From the NCBI GenBank assembly GCA_045587965.1, contig JAZNDH010000003.1:1-64000 (forward strand): DNA of 64,000 nucleotides, in the 5' to 3' direction. The position numbers and the translations under genes were made by a program. The DNA comes from Congzhengia sp045587965 (lineage in GTDB: Bacteria; Bacillota; Clostridia; UBA1381; UBA9506). The stretch's first letter is position 1. Each line of letters opens with the position of its first letter. Positions 58,913 to 64,000 of the stretch are shown here, piece after piece. The notes beneath the pieces are model-generated. The model did not search any database and had not been told where the DNA came from. It was given only the letters and a program-made list of their open reading frames with translations.

Positions 58913-61189
58913 TTATTTATTATTTTCTCTTAGCTCTACACGTCTTATTTTACCGCTGATTGTTTTTGGAAGCTCATCCATAAATTCAACAATTCTCGGA
59001 TATTTATATGGTGCTGTGTGAGTTTTAACGTAATTCTGAATTTCTTTTTTCAATTCGTCAGATTTTTTCGTTCCCTTTGTTAAAACGATTGTTGCTTTTA
59101 CAATCTGACCGCGGATTTCATCCGGAACAGCTGTAATAGCACATTCTAAAACGTAAGGAAGCTCCATAATAACACTTTCAATTTCAAAAGGTCCTATGCG
59201 GTAGCCCGATGACTTGATAACATCATCAATTCTGCCAACATACCAAAGGTAACCATCTTCGTCACGCCAAGCAAGGTCGCCCGTGTGATAAATGTTGTTA
59301 TCATAAGATTTTTTGGTTGCTTCTTCGTCACGATAGTAGCCCATATATAAGCCGCAGGAAACACGCTTGTCAGTTTTAACTACAATTTCGCCTGTTTCAC
59401 CGACGCCTGCAGATGTGCCATCGTCTAAAATAATATCAACATCATATAAAGGACTTGGTTTACCCATTGAACCGGGTTTAGGATTCATACCAAAAAGATT
59501 TGCAACTGTAAGTGTTGTTTCTGTTTGACCAAAGCCTTCCATAAGCTTTAAGCCTGTGGCTTTTTTCCATTGTTCATAAACCTCAGGATTTAATGCTTCG
59601 CCTGCAACTGTTGAATATTCAATGCTCGATAAATCATACTTTGATAAATCTTCTTTAATAAAGAAACGATACATTGTAGGTGGAGCACAGAAGGTTGTAA
59701 TGTTATATTTTTTAAACATAGGCAAAATATCTTCGGCGCTGAACTTGTTAAAGTCATATACAAATATAGCGGCTTCACAAAGCCATTGTCCGTAAAGTTT
59801 ACCCCATAGTGCTTTTCCCCAACCTGTATCGGAAATTGTAAGATGCACGCCGTCGGGGTTTACATTGTGCCAGTATTTTGCGGTTATGTAGTGGCCCAAC
59901 GGATATTTGTGGTTATGTGTTGCAATTTTAGGATAGCCTGTTGTACCTGATGTGAATAGCATCAGTAGCGCATCGTTGCCGCAGGCAGAATTGTCTTTTC
60001 TTTCATACACATCAGAATAACGGGCAATTTCTTTATCAAAATTGTGCCAACCTGAGCGTGAGGCACCAACCATAATTTTAGTTAAGCTCTCGCCGTAATT
60101 TTTTTCAGCTAAATCTACCTGATGTGAAACATCGCCATCTGCTGTGCAAACAATGGCCGAAACGCCTGCTGCCTTAAAGCGATAGTCAAAATCGTGTTCA
60201 ACTAAAAGGTTAGTTGCAGGAATTGCAATGGCACCGATTTTATGAAGTGCAAGCATTGAAAACCAGAATTGGTAATGACGTTTTAAAACGAGCATAACTC
60301 TGTCGCCTTTTTTGATTCCCAAGGATTCAAAATAGTTAGCTGTCATATTTGAATATTTTTTTAATTCTGAGAAAGTAAATTTTCTTTCTGCTTTTTTCTC
60401 AGAAATATGAATCATTGCCACCTTATCGGGACACTTTTCTGCTAAAACATCAACGCAATCGAATGCGAAGTTGAATTTATCTTCATTTTTAAAGTTGATT
60501 TCTAAAAGAGCACCCTTTTCATTTTCGGTACATTCAATGAAATTTTTATGTACATCAGGAACAGTTGAAGAAACACGCTTTACAAATTGTTCTTCCTGTG
60601 CTGAAAAATTGTCGGTTTCGGATTCTTTCATAACCATAGCATAAATTTCAACATCCTTACCGCCATAGGCCTCTAACGTATGGGGGATAGTACTGTTGTA
60701 GTAAATGCTGTCGCCTGCCTGTAAAATTTGTGTGTTGTTACCAACTGTAATTTTTAACTGGCCACGTATAACAATATCAAATTCCTGTCCTTTGTGAGAA
60801 GATGGCTCGTGAATGTCGCCACCTTCTATGTATGGAATAACCACACGAAATGGCTCTGTTGTTTTATTTTTAAACATTGGAGCAAGGTTTTTGTATTCGT
60901 TTCCAGCTTTTCTGGCGATCGGTAAACCACCGCCGCACTTTGTTACTTCAAAGCTTGTGAGCTTAGGACTTGTACCTTTTAAAAGGTCGGTAGGGTCAAC
61001 GTTGAAGCATTTTGCACACTTATATATAAATGTAAAATCAATATCTTTTTCGCCGCTTTCGTAAGCAATATAATCAGCTAAAGAAACATCGGTGTTTTTT
61101 GCCATAATTTCTTCGGTAACACCAAGCACTTCGCGAGCATTTCGTATTCTTTGTGCTACATCCTTTAAAGTATCGTTGTTTTTAGTCAT
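58913..61189 (-). CDS. Fusion: XRE HTH + cupin + acyl-CoA synthetase (AMP-binding)
   Basis: 758 aa. Residues about 8-70 form a helix-turn-helix (VAQRIRNAREVLGVTEEIMAKN) and about 105-195 a cupin (EPSSHKGQEFDIVIRGQLKITVG, AGDSIYYNSTIPHTLEAYGG), together the layout of XRE-cupin repressors. From about 250 to the end is a complete adenylating enzyme: LFTSGTTGYPK, GFGQTETT, YHTGDLAWRDEDGYLWYVGR, DDVIKSSGYRIGP and the catalytic Lys in KTISGKIRR. The core resembles medium-chain or benzoate-type acyl-CoA ligases. The acid substrate is unknown. The cupin may sense the same ligand, giving a self-regulating enzyme. A palindrome sits inside its promoter. Confidence 0.92.
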   Translation of the reverse strand: MTKNNDTLKDVAQRIRNAREVLGVTEEIMAKNTDVSLADYIAYESGEKDIDFTFIYKCAKCFNVDPTDLLKGTSPKLTSFEVTKCGGGLPIARKAGNEYKNLAPMFKNKTTEPFRVVIPYIEGGDIHEPSSHKGQEFDIVIRGQLKITVGNNTQILQAGDSIYYNSTIPHTLEAYGGKDVEIYAMVMKESETDNFSAQEEQFVKRVSSTVPDVHKNFIECTENEKGALLEINFKNEDKFNFAFDCVDVLAEKCPDKVAMIHISEKKAERKFTFSELKKYSNMTANYFESLGIKKGDRVMLVLKRHYQFWFSMLALHKIGAIAIPATNLLVEHDFDYRFKAAGVSAIVCTADGDVSHQVDLAEKNYGESLTKIMVGASRSGWHNFDKEIARYSDVYERKDNSACGNDALLMLFTSGTTGYPKIATHNHKYPLGHYITAKYWHNVNPDGVHLTISDTGWGKALWGKLYGQWLCEAAIFVYDFNKFSAEDILPMFKKYNITTFCAPPTMYRFFIKEDLSKYDLSSIEYSTVAGEALNPEVYEQWKKATGLKLMEGFGQTETTLTVANLFGMNPKPGSMGKPSPLYDVDIILDDGTSAGVGETGEIVVKTDKRVSCGLYMGYYRDEEATKKSYDNNIYHTGDLAWRDEDGYLWYVGRIDDVIKSSGYRIGPFEIESVIMELPYVLECAITAVPDEIRGQIVKATIVLTKGTKKSDELKKEIQNYVKTHTAPYKYPRIVEFMDELPKTISGKIRRVELRENNK

Positions 61190-61221
61190 TACATATCCTC
61201 CCTCTTTAGATTTTATATAGT

Positions 61222-61242
61222 AATTCCAAAATATCAGGAATT
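61222..61242. promoter_or_regulatory. Inverted repeat AATTCC-N9-GGAATT in the leader of the HTH-cupin-ligase gene
   Basis: AATTCC (61222-61227) / GGAATT (61237-61242), downstream of the predicted transcript start and about 30 bp before the start codon; a second candidate operator. Confidence 0.4.
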
Positions 61243-61273
61243 GTTTTTTGAAGGTTTTAAACCGATATATTTG

Positions 61274-61302
61274 ATATTAACATATATAAATATATGTGTC
61301 AA
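61274..61302 (-). promoter_or_regulatory. Promoter of the HTH-cupin-ligase gene with palindromic spacer
   Basis: Minus strand: -35 TTGACA (61302-61297), 17-bp spacer, -10 TAATAT (61279-61274). The spacer contains the perfect palindrome ACATATAT-AA-ATATATGT (61280-61297), exactly where a repressor would block RNA polymerase. Confidence 0.7.
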
Positions 61303-61374
61303 ATGTTTTTGTTGCTAAAATATCTAAAAGCAAAAAACATTAATAGAATATTCATAGCTTTTGCTTTTTAATAC

Positions 61375-61405
61375 AAGTAGCCGCAGCAATATGCTGCGGC
61401 TACTT
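61375..61405 (-). terminator. Hairpin after the DUF1292 gene
   Basis: AAGTAGCCGCAGCA (61375-61388) / TGCTGCGGCTACTT (61392-61405), 3-nt loop; U-tract on the minus strand is poor (TGTATTAAAAA). Confidence 0.65.
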
Positions 61406-61417
61406 ATTTTTTAAAAA

Positions 61418-61723
61418 TTACTCAAAGTCGTATTCGTCACTCATACGGTTTTTGAATTCTTCAAATGCCATATCAAGCTCTGCTTCGTCATCAATAGGCA
61501 TAAGTGTTTCAGAACCGTCTTCATCAACTGTTAATGTGTAAATTAAAACTTCTTCGCAATCCTCATCGCCTTCATCAGCGGGAAGCAATACAACGTAGGT
61601 TTCGCCATTTAATTCAAAAGAATCAAGATGTAAAAAGTCGTGCTTTTCGCCATCTTCGTTTACCATTGTAACTATACCTTCTGCTTCTTCTTCGGGAATG
61701 CTGTTGTTAATATTTTCATTCAT
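61418..61723 (-). CDS. DUF1292 family protein
   Basis: 101 aa, strongly acidic (many Glu/Asp). The DUF1292 (YrzB) signature is seen as IVTMVNEDGEKHDFLHLDSFELNGETYVVLLP and VLIYTLTVDEDGSETLMPIDDEAELD. Function unknown; widespread in Firmicutes, often near alaS, yrrK or udk. Here it follows valS by 29 bp on the same strand, so it is probably in that operon. Confidence 0.9.
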   Translation of the reverse strand: MNENINNSIPEEEAEGIVTMVNEDGEKHDFLHLDSFELNGETYVVLLPADEGDEDCEEVLIYTLTVDEDGSETLMPIDDEAELDMAFEEFKNRMSDEYDFE

Positions 61724-61752
61724 TTTTTTACCTCCGTCTTTCTTCCGTATGC

Positions 61753-64000
61753 TTAAGCACCAAATGCCTTTAAGCTTTCTTCAACGCTTGCAAGCATCTG
61801 CTTATATTTTTCGCCTTTTGCTTTTTCTTCTTCAATAACCTTAGCAGGAGCCTTAGAAACAAAGCCTTCGTTTGAAAGCTTACCTTCAACACGCTTGATT
61901 TCAGAAAGTAGCTTTTTCTTTTCGTCATTCAAACGAGCGATTTCTTTTTGTGCATCTACAAGCTCGCCCATAGGCATATAAATCTGCGCACCATCTACGA
62001 TAACAGCTACGCTGTTTTCATCAACACCGCTCATATCAGAAGCGATTAAAACTGATGAAGCACTTGCTAATTTTTCGAAGAAAACAGAACCGTTTTTAAA
62101 CACATCAGCCTTATCTGTAACGATAACCATGCTTGCCTTTTTAGATGGTGGAATATTCATTTCAGCACGTTTGTTTCTTACGGCTTTTACCGCACTCATT
62201 ATCATTTCCATCTCATCAGCTTCCTTGGGGAAGTCAAGTGAACTCATTGCCTTTGGCCAATCAGAGATTACAATGCTTTCGCCCTCGTGGGGAAGTGAAA
62301 GCCAGATTTCTTCTGTAATAAACGGCATAAATGGGTGCAACAGCTTTAGTGTGTTCGAAAGCACGTAAGATAATACATACTGAGCTGTTTCGTTTGTTGG
62401 GTCGTTTTCGTCGTATAAACGAGGTTTTACAAGCTCGATATACCAGTCGCAGAATACGTCCCAGATAAAGTCATAAAGCTTTGCAACAGCAACGCCGAGT
62501 TCGAATTTTTCTAAGTTTTCTGTTACTTCTTCTACTAATTTGTTGTACTTTGTTAAAATCCATTTATCTTCAATGCAAAGATTTTCGGGAACACATAATT
62601 TATCAATATTTAAATTCATCTGAACAAAGCGGGAAGCATTCCAGATTTTGTTTGCAAAGTTTCTGCTTGCTGTAACCTTTTCAACTGAGTAACGCATATC
62701 GTTACCAGGAGAGTTACCGGAAGCCAATGTGAACCTTAGGGCGTCTGCACCAAATTCTTCAATGACTTCTAATGGGTCAACACCGTTGCCCAGAGATTTT
62801 GACATTTTTCTTCCCTGTGAATCACGAACAAGACCATGAATAAGTACATGCTTGAATGGTTCTTTGTCCATATGCTCCATAGCAGAGAAAATCATTCTTG
62901 CTACCCAGAAGAATATAATGTCGTAGCCTGTAACCAATACGCTTGTGGGGTAGAAATATTCTAAATCTTCTGTTTTTTCAGGCCAACCGAGTGTTGAGAA
63001 TGGCCATAACGCTGATGAGAACCATGTGTCTAACACGTCTTCATCCTGACGAACCTTACCACCGCATTTTGGACAAGTGCAGATATCTTCACGGGAAACT
63101 GTAGTTTCACCACAGTCTTCACAGTAAAACGCTGGTATTCTGTGTCCCCACCAGAGCTGACGTGAAATACACCAGTCGTGTACATTTTCCATCCAGTTGA
63201 TGTATGTTTTTGAAAATCTGTCTGGTACGAATTTTACTGTTCCGTCTTTTACGACGTCTAAGGCTTTTTCAGCTAAAGGTTGCATTTTAACAAACCATTG
63301 CTTAGATGTAATAGGCTCAACAGTTGTACCGCAACGGTAGCACTGACCAACGTTATGAGTGTGGTCTTTAACTTTAACTAAATATCCCTGTTCTTCTAAA
63401 TCGGCAACCATCTGCTTTCTTGCTTCGTAACGGTCTAAGCCTTCGTATTTACCGCCGTATGAGTTAATTGTAGCATCGTCGTTTAAGACTTTAATAACCT
63501 CTAAGTTATGACGTTTACCAACCTCAAAGTCATTAGGGTCGTGAGCAGGTGTAATTTTAACACAGCCTGTACCAAATTCTTTATCAACATACTCATCGGC
63601 AACAACGGGAATTTCTCTGCCAACCAATGGTAAAATCAACATTTTGCCAACTAAATCTTTATATCTTTCGTCATCAGGATGAACAGCAACAGCTGTATCG
63701 CCAAGCATAGTTTCAGGTCTTGTTGTAGCAATTTCAACATATCCGTCAGAATCCTTTATAGGGTACTTGATGTGCCAGAAATGACCTGCCTGTTCTGCAT
63801 ATTCAACCTCGGCATCGGATAACGCTGTAATACACTTAGGACACCAGTTGATAATTCTGTTGCCCTGATAAATAAGGTCTTTTTCGTACAATGAAACAAA
63901 CACTTCGCGAACAGCCTTTGACAAGGTTTCGTCCATTGTAAAGCGTTCTCTTGTCCAGTCACAGGAAGAGCCGAGCTTTTTTAACTGATTAATAATTCTT
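61753..64000 (-). CDS. valS: Valine--tRNA ligase, C-terminal part (N-terminus outside window)
   Basis: The frame is open to the window end; the first readable residues include LGSSCDWTRERFTMDE, which lies well inside ValRS, so the N-terminal HIGH region is missing from view. Visible: the editing domain (YVEIATTRPETMLGDTAVAVHP), GTGCVKITPAHDPNDFEVG, the zinc-like CTCPKCGG insert, the KMSKSLGN catalytic loop, the anticodon-binding helices and the C-terminal coiled coil (about the last 65 residues, Lys/Glu-rich). Charges tRNA-Val and edits Thr. About 748 residues are present. Confidence 0.97.
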   Translation of the reverse strand, partial: RIINQLKKLGSSCDWTRERFTMDETLSKAVREVFVSLYEKDLIYQGNRIINWCPKCITALSDAEVEYAEQAGHFWHIKYPIKDSDGYVEIATTRPETMLGDTAVAVHPDDERYKDLVGKMLILPLVGREIPVVADEYVDKEFGTGCVKITPAHDPNDFEVGKRHNLEVIKVLNDDATINSYGGKYEGLDRYEARKQMVADLEEQGYLVKVKDHTHNVGQCYRCGTTVEPITSKQWFVKMQPLAEKALDVVKDGTVKFVPDRFSKTYINWMENVHDWCISRQLWWGHRIPAFYCEDCGETTVSREDICTCPKCGGKVRQDEDVLDTWFSSALWPFSTLGWPEKTEDLEYFYPTSVLVTGYDIIFFWVARMIFSAMEHMDKEPFKHVLIHGLVRDSQGRKMSKSLGNGVDPLEVIEEFGADALRFTLASGNSPGNDMRYSVEKVTASRNFANKIWNASRFVQMNLNIDKLCVPENLCIEDKWILTKYNKLVEEVTENLEKFELGVAVAKLYDFIWDVFCDWYIELVKPRLYDENDPTNETAQYVLSYVLSNTLKLLHPFMPFITEEIWLSLPHEGESIVISDWPKAMSSLDFPKEADEMEMIMSAVKAVRNKRAEMNIPPSKKASMVIVTDKADVFKNGSVFFEKLASASSVLIASDMSGVDENSVAVIVDGAQIYMPMGELVDAQKEIARLNDEKKKLLSEIKRVEGKLSNEGFVSKAPAKVIEEEKAKGEKYKQMLASVEESLKAFGA

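Overview
The window is AT-rich chromosomal DNA from a spore-forming member of the Clostridia (Firmicutes). The evidence is the sporulation genes (spoVAE, yqfC-yqfD, ylbJ), clostridial uncharacterised families (DUF1846, DUF4364, DUF3343, DUF1292, C_GCAxxG_C_C), strong AGGAGG-type ribosome sites with many TTG and GTG starts, near-consensus sigma-A promoters with 17-bp spacers, and gene orders such as miaB-ylbF-mutS and rpsF-ssb-rpsR. No species can be named from sequence alone. No complete mobile element, CRISPR array, rRNA operon or phage gene block is present. The only clear mobile signal is at the left edge, where a tyrosine integrase ends next to a tRNA-Pro gene that has a duplicated 5' half.

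Layout. 1-1,300: integrase C-terminus, tRNA-Pro(CGG) and att-like repeats. 1,300-6,200: rubrerythrin, a Dabb protein, DUF1846, 6S RNA (minus strand), copy A of a structured repeat, yebC, spoVAE and DUF3343. 6,200-12,850: GT4-CsaB fusion, ruvX, cell-wall amidase, a ClpP-like TepA and formate-THF ligase. 12,880-19,600: serS, S26 peptidase, tadA and SpoU methylase (minus), DUF4364, lipid kinase, a stand-alone GMP synthase ATPase subunit and cysK. 19,780-23,120: ptsH, ptsI, EIIA-Glc and fructose-bisphosphate aldolase. 23,260-26,890: an envelope O-acylation pair (MBOAT plus a DHHW-SGNH-DUF4358 fusion). 26,900-32,840: Cys-rich mini-protein, HD hydrolase, miaB, ylbF/ricA-like, mutS and a tandem OB-fold protein. 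33,070-35,360: XRE-GlmM fusion with a left-handed beta-helix acetyltransferase. 35,400-43,850: fucI, lipoprotein, proS, citrate synthase, uvrB. 43,900-48,230: SDR, yqfD-yqfC, ylbJ, radical SAM. 48,300-54,560: alaS, rpsF-ssb-rpsR, OFA-type MFS, SDR, abrB. 54,640-64,000: CDF transporter, Cys-rich protein, GH36 alpha-galactosidase, copy B of the repeat, HTH-cupin-acyl-CoA synthetase fusion, DUF1292, valS (cut by the window end).

Most genes are housekeeping. The points that stand out are: (1) a 234-262 bp repeat present twice, both times between convergent genes, whose closing stems differ by compensatory changes, so it looks like an uncharacterised structured RNA; (2) two separate fusions of an XRE-type DNA-binding domain to a metabolic enzyme (GlmM, and a cupin plus acyl-CoA synthetase), each with a clean palindrome beside its promoter; (3) the tRNA-Pro duplication, in which a strong promoter now drives a tRNA half-gene; (4) an HPr with His15 but Lys where regulatory Ser46 should be; (5) a GMP synthase without its glutaminase domain; (6) a hairpin that buries the tepA ribosome-binding site; (7) a recurrent family of CTGTAG/CTACAG terminators.

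Coordinates of starts were refined by ribosome-binding site and family N-terminus where the longest frame was clearly over-extended (yebC, lipid kinase, mutS, uvrB, MFS, ylbF, abrB, proS, citrate synthase, amidase, tepA). Family names come from recognised motifs, not from database searches.
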